NCBI GenBank assembly: GCA_040775095.1
Contig: JAXGTD010000001.1
Coordinates: 1 to 64,000 of the forward strand
DNA: 64,000 nt
Reading direction: 5' to 3'
Source of the DNA: JAXGTD01 sp040775095
GTDB taxonomy: Bacteria > Pseudomonadota > Gammaproteobacteria > Chromatiales > Chromatiaceae
The position numbers and the translations under genes are program-made. Position 1 is the stretch's first letter. Each line of letters opens with the position of its first letter. The notes below the pieces were generated by a model. It saw only the letters and a program-made list of their open reading frames with translations, did not search any database and was not told the origin of the DNA. Shown here in pieces: positions 1 through 8,549 of this stretch.

Positions 1-3
1 AAA

Positions 4-88
4 TGGTGCCCGGGGCGGGAATCGAACCCGCACGGCCGAGGCCGAGGGATTTTAAGTCCCTTGCGTCTACCAATTTCGCCACCCGGGC
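4..88 (-). tRNA. tRNA-Leu (anticodon UAA)
   Basis: Read on the minus strand this is an 85-nt class II tRNA with acceptor stem GCCCGGG, the conserved TGGCGAAAT-type D arm, a seven-base anticodon loop CTTAAAA giving UAA, a long variable arm, a GGTTCGATTCC T arm and an encoded CCA at positions 4-6. The long variable arm and discriminator A fit leucine. It lies downstream of tRNA-Cys in the same orientation, an arrangement common in gammaproteobacteria, so the two are probably co-transcribed. Confidence 0.97.
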
Positions 89-180
89 GGCGGGGGAGGG
101 GATGGGGAGATGGGGCGCTGTTCTCGCCTGCGCCAAATTGGCCGACGACACTACCGTGCGGGATGGCGCGGTGTTGAATC

Positions 181-254
181 TGGAGGCTGAGGTCGGAATC
201 GAACCGGCGTCCACGGCTTTGCAGGCCGCTGCATAACCACTCTGCCACTCAGCC
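181..254 (-). tRNA. tRNA-Cys (anticodon GCA)
   Basis: This 74-nt tRNA on the minus strand has acceptor stem GGCTGAG, anticodon loop CTGCAAA (anticodon GCA), a GGTTCGATTCC T arm and encoded CCA at 181-183. Position 73 is U, the known identity determinant for cysteine. It precedes tRNA-Leu(UAA) in transcription order with a spacer of about 90 bp. Confidence 0.97.
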
Positions 255-310
255 AGAGCGCGCAAGTATACGGCCGCCAGTCGTGGTTGTCACGCCCAGC
301 GCCCGGCCCC

Positions 311-562
311 TCAGTCCTGCATGGCCAGGACGCTCCAGTCACGCGCCATCCGGCGATAGACACAACGCTCCTCGATGGCGGGGTTGAAACGCGGGTGTGC
401 GCACAGACCGTTGATGTGGCGCACGATGGCTTGGGCGACGTCTGCCGAACGTGCGTGCAGGTAACGTCGGATAAGCCAGCCAATTCGTCGCTGGAGAGAC
501 TCCGGATCGAGGCAAGAAAGGGTCGGGTCGCTGTCGCTGTCGGTGACGGGATTCTCAGACAT
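311..562 (-). CDS. small conserved hypothetical protein, 83 aa
   Basis: This predicts a small soluble protein with no signal peptide or membrane segment. I chose the ATG at 562 because a GGAG lies 8 nt upstream on the minus strand; an in-frame upstream start at 592 would add ten residues without a better ribosome site. The central part (about residues 20-65) looks helical and basic, with RRIGWLIRRYL followed by VVRHI-like and LCAHPRF segments, and the C-terminal RRMARDWSVLA is aromatic. I do not recognise a named domain. It sits just upstream of the tRNA-Cys gene in the same orientation. The protein-like composition and ribosome site support coding; the function is unknown. Confidence 0.6.
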   Translation of the reverse strand: MSENPVTDSDSDPTLSCLDPESLQRRIGWLIRRYLHARSADVAQAIVRHINGLCAHPRFNPAIEERCVYRRMARDWSVLAMQD

Positions 563-1313
563 GCCGGTCGCTCCAAGGGTGATGATTTGCATTTGGGCGG
601 CTGGCGGTCCCGAAAGGGACAGCTGGCTGACAAGCGGGCTTGATCAGCGTTGTATGAACGCGGCGTTGGCTCCAGACGCGCCATTGGCGCCGCCAGTGGG
701 GGTTACGACAGATTGTCTGCCGAGATGACCCAGGACCATCCAGCGTTTGCGCCGCTGGGAGAACGGCAGTGACGACGCGATGGCGAGGATCGTTGCGCGT
801 AGAGAGGACTTGGTGGAGGTGGGCATGGTGATGTCTCGCTGGTGCCTGGTGAGACCGACTGACTGGAACGCGGGCCGAGTGGAACACTACCTGGGGCATG
901 ATAGTAATAACGATTCGCATTCCCGTCAATAGGCTCTCTGGATCCGGTTGGCGTGGTCGCTGGTCCGCGAAACGGCAGTTGGACGGCCCCAAACTGCGCG
1001 GCATGGGGGCGTAGCGCCCTTTCCTACGAGGCGAGCCGGAGGAAACCCTGTCGGCGCAATCAACCCAGTGGCTTGCGTCACACCCATCGCGGTCAACTGC
1101 CGCTTCCAGGCTGATCGGTCCTGGGATCACTGGCCAGGTGCGTGGCGTGAGCCCTCGCCGCGTTGTGGCGTCTGGGCGCGGAGAAAGCAAAAAAAAGGCC
1201 GGCGCATGGGCCGGCCCCCGTCTTCCGTCAGAGGTGCGACAACGGCTCGGTCAGGTGTTCGATAACCGCTGTCGCGGTGGATTGGCGTTGGTCATCGACG
1301 ATTGGCGTCGGGC
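563..1313. other. intergenic region, about 750 bp
   Basis: Several overlapping open frames occur on both strands here, as expected at this GC content, but none has both a ribosome site and protein-like composition. The only feature I can support is the minus-strand terminator near 1188-1217 that follows the hsp20 gene. Confidence 0.5.
1188..1217 (-). terminator. Rho-independent terminator after hsp20
   Basis: On the minus strand a perfect 7-bp GC stem (GGCCGGC/GCCGGCC, arms 1197-1203 and 1210-1216) with a 6-nt loop is followed by a run of eight T. It lies about 100 bp past the stop of the hsp20 gene and probably ends that transcript. Confidence 0.85.
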
Positions 1314-1793
1314 CTACGCAACGTTGATCTGACGATGGACCGTCTTTTTCAACTTTGGCAGATGGACCTCGAGGACGCCGTTTTTGAACTCCGCCTTGGC
1401 ATGTTCGATGTCGACATCGTGCGGCAGGCGGATGCTGCGGCTGAAGCTGCCGAAGGCGATCTCGGAGCGGATGTAGTCGCCCTTCTCCTCGTGCTCCTCG
1501 CGCTTGCGCTCGCCCCTGAGTGTCAGCACCTGTCCGGTCAATGTCAGGTCCAGGTCCTTCTTGTCGACGCCCGGGAGCTCGGCGCGCACCAGGATCTCCT
1601 CATCCCGGTCGATTGCCTCGATGCGCGGAACCGGCGTCTCGACGAGGCCTTCCGCGCGTGCCCACTCCGGAAACATGCCGCGGAATGGACGCATCCAACC
1701 ACCCATCAGGGTGTCGAAAGCGCGATCCATCTCGTCGACGAGACTCAGCTCGTGACGCGGGACCACGTCAATCTGTTTCTGTTTGGTCTTCAT
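1314..1793 (-). CDS. Hsp20/alpha-crystallin family small heat-shock protein
   Basis: This is a 159-residue ATP-independent holdase that binds unfolding proteins and forms oligomers in the cytoplasm. The N-terminal third is the usual variable region rich in Trp, Phe and Met. The alpha-crystallin domain runs from about residue 50 to 150 and includes ELPGVDKKDLDLTL, the LTLRGER strand and the family hallmark NGVLEVHLPK near the end. The start at 1793 is set by an excellent AAAGGAGG six bases upstream; an upstream in-frame ATG at 1823 lacks one. The gene stands alone and is followed by a strong terminator. Length is normal for class A bacterial Hsp20 proteins. No clear sigma-32 promoter was picked out by eye. 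Confidence 0.95.
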   Translation of the reverse strand: MKTKQKQIDVVPRHELSLVDEMDRAFDTLMGGWMRPFRGMFPEWARAEGLVETPVPRIEAIDRDEEILVRAELPGVDKKDLDLTLTGQVLTLRGERKREEHEEKGDYIRSEIAFGSFSRSIRLPHDVDIEHAKAEFKNGVLEVHLPKLKKTVHRQINVA

Positions 1794-2044
1794 GGGGAGC
1801 CTCCTTTCATGGTCTCTGTCCATACTTTAAATATAGTCCGTCCAGTGGTGTTGGATGCTCCCGGGAGGCACTCTTCTTGATCCTGTTGACCCTGAAACAG
1901 CCGCCTAGCGGAGTCTTCAGGCACGCGAAGATGGAGCGCTTCGCGAGGGGGGCAGAAGAGTGAAACGCTGGGCGGGGTCCGGGGGGCTTGCCCCCGGATC
2001 AGGACCGGATCAGCAATGGATCAGCTCCGCCTGGGACGGCGGAG

Positions 2045-2644
2045 TCAGGCCCCGCCGGCCCCGCGCGCCTTGCCCGCCGCGCGCGCTGCCAGCGCGACGA
2101 ACACATAGCCCCAGCCGTTGAAGATTAGCTCGATCGCGACGATCAGGCCGATGAAAAACAGACTGGACGAGGGCCATTGCGCCAGGATCATCCCACCGAG
2201 CGCGAGGGAGACGAGACCCGAGAGTAGCGGCCAGAACCAACCGGCGGCGGGCCGGAGCTGGAACGCCATGATGCCGCGGGAGATGCCGACGATGATCAGG
2301 ATATAGGCGATGATCAGCGTCAGGGTCGCGGAGGCGAGGGCCGGGTCGACCATCATGACGATGCCGGCGGCGATGTAGAGCAACGCGATCAGCACATGCC
2401 AGGCAGTGCTCTTCCATCCGTGGCACTTCATCAGGTTCAGCAACTGGAACGCGCCGCCGACGGTCAGCAGGGCGCCAAAGAACAGGACGCTGATCTCAGT
2501 GAGATAATAGAGCATGCTGAACCCGATGGTTCCGAGCACGATCGAGAAGAGGCCAAAGGCCAGCAGCCAGCCCCAGTTCTTCTCCAGGTCACCGAAGATG
2601 GGCAACCGGGGCGACGGCAATCCGCTTTTTGTTCCGACAGTCAT
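2045..2644 (-). CDS. HdeD/DUF308 family membrane protein
   Basis: This 199-residue protein has about six hydrophobic helices spread evenly from residue 25 to 190 with short loops, the pattern of the HdeD family (DUF308). HdeD itself is linked to acid resistance in Escherichia coli, but most relatives have no assigned job, so only the family is claimed. The segment around WGWLLAFGLFSIVLGTIGF near the N terminus and GISRGIMAFQLR in the middle are typical. The ATG at 2644 follows GGAGG by 9 nt. The C terminus is Ala/Gly-rich and basic and probably cytoplasmic. It has no same-strand partner nearby. Confidence 0.85.
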   Translation of the reverse strand: MTVGTKSGLPSPRLPIFGDLEKNWGWLLAFGLFSIVLGTIGFSMLYYLTEISVLFFGALLTVGGAFQLLNLMKCHGWKSTAWHVLIALLYIAAGIVMMVDPALASATLTLIIAYILIIVGISRGIMAFQLRPAAGWFWPLLSGLVSLALGGMILAQWPSSSLFFIGLIVAIELIFNGWGYVFVALAARAAGKARGAGGA

Positions 2645-3120
2645 GGTCCGTGACCTCCGCTAAACGTGGACGAGATAGATCCGAGCGTACCGACGGTGCC
2701 ACGCGGTGTGCGGCCCCGTGGCCTCGCCATGATCCTAGAAAGAGTAGTTGGCCGCTTAGCCTCACATGCAAACGTCTGAGTTTGTTCACGTTCTGGAGAC
2801 GTTGGAGAGTCACCCCCTAGGTGAAGGGCGCTACGGTCGCCAAGGCACGCCCCGCGCGGCGCCCAGCGGCGTTACAACGCGTTGGAATAGAATGACTATT
2901 CCGCCTTGTTATGCCTTGCTGGACACCACGCGGGACGCACCCTGACGACCGTCCAACTGCTCTTTCTAGGATGATAGGCCATTTAGGTCGGATCAACCCG
3001 TGCAGGTACCGCGGGCGCTGGGGATGCCGTGCCCCATCGCGGCGGGGGCCTCTGGTCGGGAGCCCCTCCGGGCGCCGGTCGCACGGTGCGGGGCCGGCCG
3101 CACCGGGTGCCGCGCCGTTC
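2645..3120. other. intergenic region with inverted-repeat element
   Basis: This 475-bp gap between the HdeD-like gene and secF holds no convincing gene. It contains a 21-bp imperfect inverted repeat (listed separately) that spans about half of it. Confidence 0.6.
2735..2969. repeat. inverted-repeat element flanked by CTAG (MITE-like)
   Basis: Arms at 2732-2752 and 2952-2972 are inverted copies matching at 19 of 21 positions (core AAAGAG then AGTTGG). Each arm is bordered by CTAG, at 2735-2738 and 2966-2969, which could be a 4-bp target duplication. The interior of about 190 bp has no gene. This fits a small non-autonomous transposable element, but the symmetry extends a few bases beyond CTAG, so an ordinary long-range hairpin is also possible. 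Confidence 0.5.
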
Positions 3121-4068
3121 TTAAGGCCGGTCGTCGACCACCGGCCCCTCTTTCACCATCGGCATCAGGTCGGCCTTGCTGACACCGAGCCAGATCACCA
3201 TTGCGGTGGCCACGTAGATGGTCGAGTAGGTACCGACCCCGATACCGATGATCAGCGCCAGCGAGAAACCGCTGATCGCCTCGCCACCGAACAGGTAGAG
3301 CGCCAACAGGACCAGCAGCGTGGTGCCCGAGGTGATGATCGTGCGTGAGAGGGTCTGGTTGATGGACGTATTGGTGATCTCGAGCACGGAGCCCTTGCGC
3401 ATCTTGCGGAAGTTTTCGCGGATGCGGTCGAAGATGACGATGGTGTCGTTCAGCGAGTAGCCAATGACCGCCAGTACCGCGGCCAGCACGGTCAGGTCGA
3501 ACGGGATCTGGAAGATCGAGAACATGCCGACCGTGAAGATCACGTCGTGGATCAGCGCGATCACCGCGCCCACGGCGAACCGCCACTCGAAGCGCAGCGC
3601 GACATAGATCAGGATGCCGATCAGCGTGAACAGCACCGCGAGTCCGCCCTGCTCGCGCAACTGCTCGCCGACCTGCGGGCCGACGAACTCCACCCGGCGC
3701 AGCTCGATGCCGCCATCGGCATTGCCCGACAGGGCCGCGAACACCCGATCGCTGAGCGCGGCGCTGGCCACTTCACCCTCCGTGGGGGCGAGACGGACGA
3801 GCACGTCGCGGCTCGAGCCGAAGTGCTGTACGCCGGCGCCGGCGAAGCCGTTCTCCCCGAGCGCCTTGGTCACGTCGGTCAATTCGACAGGGTTTTCATA
3901 GCCGACTTCGATCACCGTGCCGCCAGTGAAGTCGAGCCCGAGATCGAAGCCGCGTACGAACATCGAGATCAGGCACAGCGCGAGGGCGGTGCCCGAGACA
4001 ATCACCGCGATGCGGCGCTTGCCCATGAAGTCGATGTTGAGCTCCTTGAGAATCTGCGTGTGGGTCAT
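3121..4068 (-). CDS. secF: protein translocase subunit SecF
   Basis: SecF pairs with SecD to use the proton gradient to help pull preproteins through SecYEG on the periplasmic side. The 315-residue protein has a first membrane helix near residues 20-40, the GLDFTGGTVIEV motif just after it, a periplasmic domain to about residue 130, and five further helices. The conserved GYSLNDTIVIFDRIRENFR motif lies near residue 209. Length matches the family. It starts 13 bp after secD and is the last gene of a tgt-yajC-secD-secF transcript. No competing start has a better ribosome site. Confidence 0.98.
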   Translation of the reverse strand: MTHTQILKELNIDFMGKRRIAVIVSGTALALCLISMFVRGFDLGLDFTGGTVIEVGYENPVELTDVTKALGENGFAGAGVQHFGSSRDVLVRLAPTEGEVASAALSDRVFAALSGNADGGIELRRVEFVGPQVGEQLREQGGLAVLFTLIGILIYVALRFEWRFAVGAVIALIHDVIFTVGMFSIFQIPFDLTVLAAVLAVIGYSLNDTIVIFDRIRENFRKMRKGSVLEITNTSINQTLSRTIITSGTTLLVLLALYLFGGEAISGFSLALIIGIGVGTYSTIYVATAMVIWLGVSKADLMPMVKEGPVVDDRP

Positions 4069-4081
4069 GTCGGCACTCCCC

Positions 4082-5938
4082 TCAAATGGCCAGCTTCTTC
4101 ACGCGGCGACCACCGTAGATCAGGTTGATCAGTGCGCGGGAACCGAGTATGGCGGTGAACATGGAAGTGACAATGCCGATGAAGAGCGTGACGGCGAAGC
4201 CCTTGATCGGCCCCGTGCCGAAGCTGAACAGCACCACCGCGGCAATCAGGGTGGTCACGTTGGCATCGACGATGGTGGACAGGGCCTTGTCGTAGCCGGC
4301 CTGGATGCTCGCCTGCGGTGTGCTGCCGTTTCGGATCTCCTCTCGGATACGTTCAAAAATCAGCACGTTGGCATCGACCGCCATGCCGACCGTGAGCACG
4401 ATGCCCGCGATGCCCGGGAGCGTGAGCGTGGCCTGGAGCATCGAGAGCATCGCGACGATGAGCACGAGGTTCGCGATCAGCACCAGGTCAGCGACCAGTC
4501 CGAAGAGCCGATAGTAGACGGCCATAAACACCACGACCAGCGCCAGGCCGATGATGACCGACCGGAACCCCTGGTCGATGTTGTCCTGACCCAGGCTCGG
4601 GCCGATGGTGCGCTCCTCCACGATCTCGATCGGTGCCGCCAGCGCGCCCGCGCGCAACAGCAGGGCCAGATTGTGCGCCTCCTCGCTGCTGTCCAGACCC
4701 GTCGTCTGGAAGCGCCGGCCGAATGGCTCGAGGATGTTGGCTACGCTGATGACCTCTTCCGTGCGCTCGCGCGTCTTGACCGGTTCGCCATTGACCATGC
4801 GCGTGACGCTGCGATTTTCGATGAACACCACCGCCATGGGCTTGCCGACGTTCTCGGTGGTGACATTGCGCATGCGCCGCGCGCCCTGGCCGTCGAGGCT
4901 CACGAACACCGCCGGCGAGCCCGAGTGCTGATCGAAGCCGGCGGAGGCGTCGGTGATCTGGTCGCCGGTGACGATGACGCGGCGGTTGAGCAACACCGGG
5001 CGCCCGTCACGTTCCTTGTAGAGTTTGGAGCCGACCGGCACGCGCCCGTCGAGGGCGTCCTGGACGCTGTGCTCGGTGTCGACCAGCCTGTACTCCAGCG
5101 TTGCGGTTGCACCGAGGATCTCTTTGAGCCGCCCGGGATCCTGCGCCCCCGGCAGCTGCACGACGATCCGCCGCTCGCCCTGGCGCTGGATGATCGGCTC
5201 GGCCACGCCGAGGGCATTGACACGGTTGCGCAGCGTCGTGATGTTCTGTTGTAGCGCGAAGCTCTGCACCTCCTGCTGCTGGGCTGGCGGCAGGCTCGCG
5301 TAGAGGAAGAAGTCGTTGCCCGATTCGTCTGTCTCGGTGGCAAGGTCGCCGAAGTCCTTGTGAATCAGCTTGGCCGCCTGATCACGCGTTGCCTCGTCGC
5401 GGAAGCGCACCGCGATGCGCCCGGCGTCGCGGGTCACGGTCAGGTAGCGGATCTTGTCGTCGCGCAACGCGGTGCGGATGTCACTGGTGTAGCGTTCCAG
5501 CGCCTGGTCGACCGCCGACTCCATGTCGACGTCGATCAACACATGGATGCCGCCGCGCAGATCCAGGCCGAGGAACATGGGCTCGGCGCCGGTTGCCCTC
5601 ACCCAGCCCGGCAGGTCGGGCGAGAGCGTCAGCGCGTTGGTATAGCGTTCGGCCAGCGTCTGTTCGAGCACGGCCTGGCCGCGCAGTTGTTCGCCGGAGG
5701 TGGTGAAGCGGATCAGGAGCTTGCCGTTCTCGCGCGGCTCGATCGCCTTGACCGGGACGCCCGCGTTCTCCATCGCTGCCCGGATCTCGGCGATGCTGGC
5801 GTCGTCGATCTCCACGCCACGCTGCCCCCCTACCTCGATGGATGGGTCTTGGGAGAACATGTTGGGCAAGGCGAAAAACAGCCCGGCCAGGATGACGGCC
5901 AGGATGAGCAGATTCTTCCACAGTGGGTAATGGTTCAT
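4082..5938 (-). CDS. secD: protein translocase subunit SecD
   Basis: SecD is the larger partner of SecF in the Sec accessory complex of the inner membrane. The 618-residue protein has an N-terminal helix (about residues 5-25), a large periplasmic region with GLDLRGGIHVLIDVD near residue 125, and a C-terminal six-helix bundle containing GMAVDANVLIFERIREE near residue 525, where the Asp is important for proton coupling in the family. The frame is open for 33 more codons upstream, but the ATG at 5938 has AAGAAGG in front and gives the usual length and the typical start NHYPLWKNLL. A 208-bp gap separates it from yajC. Confidence 0.98.
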   Translation of the reverse strand: MNHYPLWKNLLILAVILAGLFFALPNMFSQDPSIEVGGQRGVEIDDASIAEIRAAMENAGVPVKAIEPRENGKLLIRFTTSGEQLRGQAVLEQTLAERYTNALTLSPDLPGWVRATGAEPMFLGLDLRGGIHVLIDVDMESAVDQALERYTSDIRTALRDDKIRYLTVTRDAGRIAVRFRDEATRDQAAKLIHKDFGDLATETDESGNDFFLYASLPPAQQQEVQSFALQQNITTLRNRVNALGVAEPIIQRQGERRIVVQLPGAQDPGRLKEILGATATLEYRLVDTEHSVQDALDGRVPVGSKLYKERDGRPVLLNRRVIVTGDQITDASAGFDQHSGSPAVFVSLDGQGARRMRNVTTENVGKPMAVVFIENRSVTRMVNGEPVKTRERTEEVISVANILEPFGRRFQTTGLDSSEEAHNLALLLRAGALAAPIEIVEERTIGPSLGQDNIDQGFRSVIIGLALVVVFMAVYYRLFGLVADLVLIANLVLIVAMLSMLQATLTLPGIAGIVLTVGMAVDANVLIFERIREEIRNGSTPQASIQAGYDKALSTIVDANVTTLIAAVVLFSFGTGPIKGFAVTLFIGIVTSMFTAILGSRALINLIYGGRRVKKLAI

Positions 5939-6146
5939 TGGGGCCTTCTTCCGGTGAGATCTCGTTGCGCCGGTACGTTCATCCAGTGAAATGCCGTCGG
6001 CGCCGGGCGCGGCAGCGAGGGGGGTGCAAACCCGCACGGGCGCTGGGCGCCGTGCTGGCTGGTAGGGCGCTGGCCGGGGGCCGTGTCGATGGGCGCTGGC
6101 CAGCCACCGTCGATCCGCTGCCCGTCATGGGCGCAGCGGACGCCGG

Positions 6147-6476
6147 TCAGAGCTCTTTCAAAGAGCCCTTCGGCAGGACGGCCTCGACGGCCTGGCGCCG
6201 GATCTTGACGACGACACCGTCGGCGATCTCGACCTGGGCGAAGTTGTCGCCCAGGTCGGTGACACGGCCGGCCACGCCGCCCACGGTGACGACCTCGTCG
6301 CCCTTCGACAGTCCTCCGACCAGGGCCTTGTGCTCCTTCTGCCGCTTCATCTGCGGGCGGAGCATCAGGAAATAGAGGATGACGATCAGGCCAATTGGAA
6401 ACAGGAGGCCCATCAGCTGGTCGCCGGCGGGAGGGGCGCCCTCCTGGGCCAGGGCGTCGGAGATGAAAAAGCTCAT
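6147..6476 (-). CDS. yajC: preprotein translocase accessory subunit YajC
   Basis: This is a 109-residue single-span inner-membrane protein that associates with SecDF. The membrane helix lies at about residues 20-42 (LLFPIGLIVILYFLML), followed by the family hallmark RPQMKRQKEHKALV and a cytoplasmic beta-rich tail with GDEVVTVGGVAGRV. Length and motifs are standard. It lies 57 bp downstream of tgt and upstream of secD in the canonical order. Confidence 0.97.
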   Translation of the reverse strand: MSFFISDALAQEGAPPAGDQLMGLLFPIGLIVILYFLMLRPQMKRQKEHKALVGGLSKGDEVVTVGGVAGRVTDLGDNFAQVEIADGVVVKIRRQAVEAVLPKGSLKEL

Positions 6477-6533
6477 GTTCTCGTCCTCGGAACGTGCGGT
6501 GGGCTGGATGTACAGTGCAAATTCAGCCCCGCA

Positions 6534-7634
6534 TTATGACACATCGCGGCCACTGCGGAACTCCGCGGCGAACGCGGCGAGCCGACCCGCGCCGATCGCC
6601 TCGCGCAGGCCGCGCATCAGCGTCTGGTAATAGTGCAGATTGTGGATCGTGTTGAGCCGGCTGCCCAGGATCTCGTGGCATTTGTCGAGGTGGTGCAGGT
6701 AGGCGCGACTGTAATTGCGGCAGGTGTAGCAGTCGCAGTCCGGGTCGAGGGGTCCCTCGTCGTGCCGGTACGGGGCGTTGCGGATGCGCACGACGCCGCG
6801 GTGCGTGAACAAGTGCCCGTTGCGGGCGTTGCGAGTGGGGATCACGCAGTCGAACATGTCGATTCCTCGCTCGACCGCGGCGACAATGTCCCCCGGCTTG
6901 CCCACGCCCATGAGATAGCGTGGGTGTGTCGGCGGGAGTCGGTCGGCGAGATCGTCCAGCACCTTCAGACGCTCCGCCTCCGGCTCACCGACGGACAGGC
7001 CACCGACCGCGTAGCCGTCGAAGCCGATCTCGGTGAGCCCATCGAGCGAGGCCTGGCGCAGCGTGGGATACATGCCGCCCTGGTTGATACCGAACAGCGC
7101 GGCCGGGTTATCGCCGTGGGCCGCCTTGCTGCGTGCCGCCCAGCGCAGGGAGCGTTGCATGGATGCGCGCGCCTGCTCTTCGCTGGCGGGGTAGGGCGTG
7201 CACTCGTCGAAGATCATCACGATGTCCGACCCGAGCGCCCGTTGCACCGCCATGGATTCCTCTGGCCCCATGAATACCGGACTGCCGTTGACTGGCGAGC
7301 GGAAATGCACGCCCTGCTCGGTGATCCTGCGCAGGTCGCCGAGGCTGAAGACCTGGAACCCGCCCGAGTCGGTGAGGATCGGCCGTTCCCAGTGCATGAA
7401 TCCGTGCAGGTCGCCGTGCAGGCCAATGATCTCGACCCCGGGACGGGCCATGAGATGGAAGGTATTGCCGAGGACGATCTCGGCGCCAAGCTCGATGAGC
7501 TCCTCCGGCGTCATGCCCTTGACGGTGCCGTAGGTGCCGACCGGCATGAAGGCGGGTGTCTCGATGGTGCCGCGGGCGAAGCTGAGCCGGCCGCGGCGGG
7601 CGCCGGCGTCGGTGGCGAGCAGGTCAAAGCGCAT
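6534..7634 (-). CDS. tgt: tRNA-guanine transglycosylase (queuosine pathway)
   Basis: Tgt exchanges guanine 34 of tRNAs with GUN anticodons for the queuine precursor preQ1. The 366-residue protein shows the substrate-binding DSGGFQVFSL near residue 89, FDECTPYP near residue 142, GGLSVGE in the middle, and the zinc site CxCxxC followed by a His near residues 300-330 (CDCYTCRNYSRAYLHHL). I placed the start at the ATG at 7634, which has GGAG 6 nt upstream; in-frame ATGs at 7652 and 7664 lack this. The start overlaps the end of the upstream HAD gene by 11 bp, so translation is probably coupled. QueA, the next enzyme of the pathway, is encoded nearby at 9488-10531. Confidence 0.98.
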   Translation of the reverse strand: MRFDLLATDAGARRGRLSFARGTIETPAFMPVGTYGTVKGMTPEELIELGAEIVLGNTFHLMARPGVEIIGLHGDLHGFMHWERPILTDSGGFQVFSLGDLRRITEQGVHFRSPVNGSPVFMGPEESMAVQRALGSDIVMIFDECTPYPASEEQARASMQRSLRWAARSKAAHGDNPAALFGINQGGMYPTLRQASLDGLTEIGFDGYAVGGLSVGEPEAERLKVLDDLADRLPPTHPRYLMGVGKPGDIVAAVERGIDMFDCVIPTRNARNGHLFTHRGVVRIRNAPYRHDEGPLDPDCDCYTCRNYSRAYLHHLDKCHEILGSRLNTIHNLHYYQTLMRGLREAIGAGRLAAFAAEFRSGRDVS

Positions 7635-8373
7635 CGTATCTCCGGATTGCATCGGGGCCGCCAAGCCATGCGCTCAGCGCGTGCAGATCCGCGACCTCGA
7701 GCAACGGCGGCGGAAGGGTTTCCGGCCAGGATTGGGCGGTGCGATTGACCCAGACCGTGGCCAGGCCGATCTGCCGCGCGGCCTCCACGTCGCGCAACGG
7801 GTCGTCGCCGACGTGCAGCGTCTCGGCGGTGCTCACACCGGCCCAGTCCATGGCGAGTCGGAACATCGCCGGGTCCGGTTTGGCGGAACCGGCATCGACG
7901 GCGTTGATCGAACGGTGGAAGACATCGCGCAGCGGGGTGCGACTGACCTGCGCGTTGCCATTTGTCACCGAAACCAGCCGGTAGCGCTGACGCAGTGCCC
8001 GTAGGACGGGGAGTACGTCTGGATAGGGCTCGACCCGGTTGCGATGGACCTGGAACAGGGCCACGGCCTCGTCGGCGTGCCTGGCCGGATAGCCGAGCTC
8101 CGCCATCAACCGGCGCAGCGAGAGCCGCCGCACCGCGCTCAGGTCGTGGGCGATCTCGGGGCGCTCCTGCATCAGCGCGCGGCGGTGCTCGCGCAGGCTC
8201 GTCGGGTCGTGGGCCGCGGTGAGTCTGGGCGTGGTCTGCGAGAGCCAGGCATACAGGGCACTCTCCGCGGCCCGGATGACGCTCAGACAGGGCCAGACGG
8301 TCTCATCCAGGTCGATGGTGATCAGCCGCCAGCGATCGGCTCGAGCCGCGCTCGGATGGGGTTCGGGCTTCAG
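7624..8373 (-). CDS. HAD-superfamily hydrolase (YigB-like), start uncertain
   Basis: This is a haloacid-dehalogenase-fold hydrolase, probably a small-molecule phosphatase. Motif I reads ITIDLDETVWP, where the first Asp is the nucleophile; motif II VSVTNGNAQ, and motif III/IV HVGDDPLRDVEAARQIGLATVWVNR are all present, with a helical cap between. The start is unclear. No ATG lies near motif I; the ATG at 8499 would add a long non-conserved tail. A CTG at 8373 has AGGGAG 9 nt upstream and gives the expected domain start; a GTG at 8430 is another choice. It overlaps tgt by 11 bp and is divergent from msrA. The substrate cannot be inferred. Confidence 0.85.
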   Translation of the reverse strand: MKPEPHPSAARADRWRLITIDLDETVWPCLSVIRAAESALYAWLSQTTPRLTAAHDPTSLREHRRALMQERPEIAHDLSAVRRLSLRRLMAELGYPARHADEAVALFQVHRNRVEPYPDVLPVLRALRQRYRLVSVTNGNAQVSRTPLRDVFHRSINAVDAGSAKPDPAMFRLAMDWAGVSTAETLHVGDDPLRDVEAARQIGLATVWVNRTAQSWPETLPPPLLEVADLHALSAWLGGPDAIRRYDAL

Positions 8374-8412
8374 CGCGGTGGTCTCCCTATGAACGGTAAA
8401 CGTCTCGCGAGC

Positions 8413-8443
8413 ATCATAACGAACAAGCACGTCGAGTTGGCAA
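8413..8443 (-). promoter_or_regulatory. possible sigma-70 promoter for the HAD-tgt-yajC-secDF unit
   Basis: On the minus strand TATGAT (8413-8418) lies 19 bp downstream of TTGCCA (8438-8443). The -10 matches five of six bases, but the spacing is longer than ideal. Its position just before the proposed HAD start supports a promoter in the HAD/msrA divergent gap and argues against the long upstream start. Confidence 0.35.
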
Positions 8444-8549
8444 ACCCGGGTTTGGCCCAACCCTGAATCGGCACGGGGCGGGCGCGTTTCGCGGCCCACC
8501 CCGGAGCCACGCCCGCGCCATCATCAACCCCAGTCCGGAGCCGTCCACC

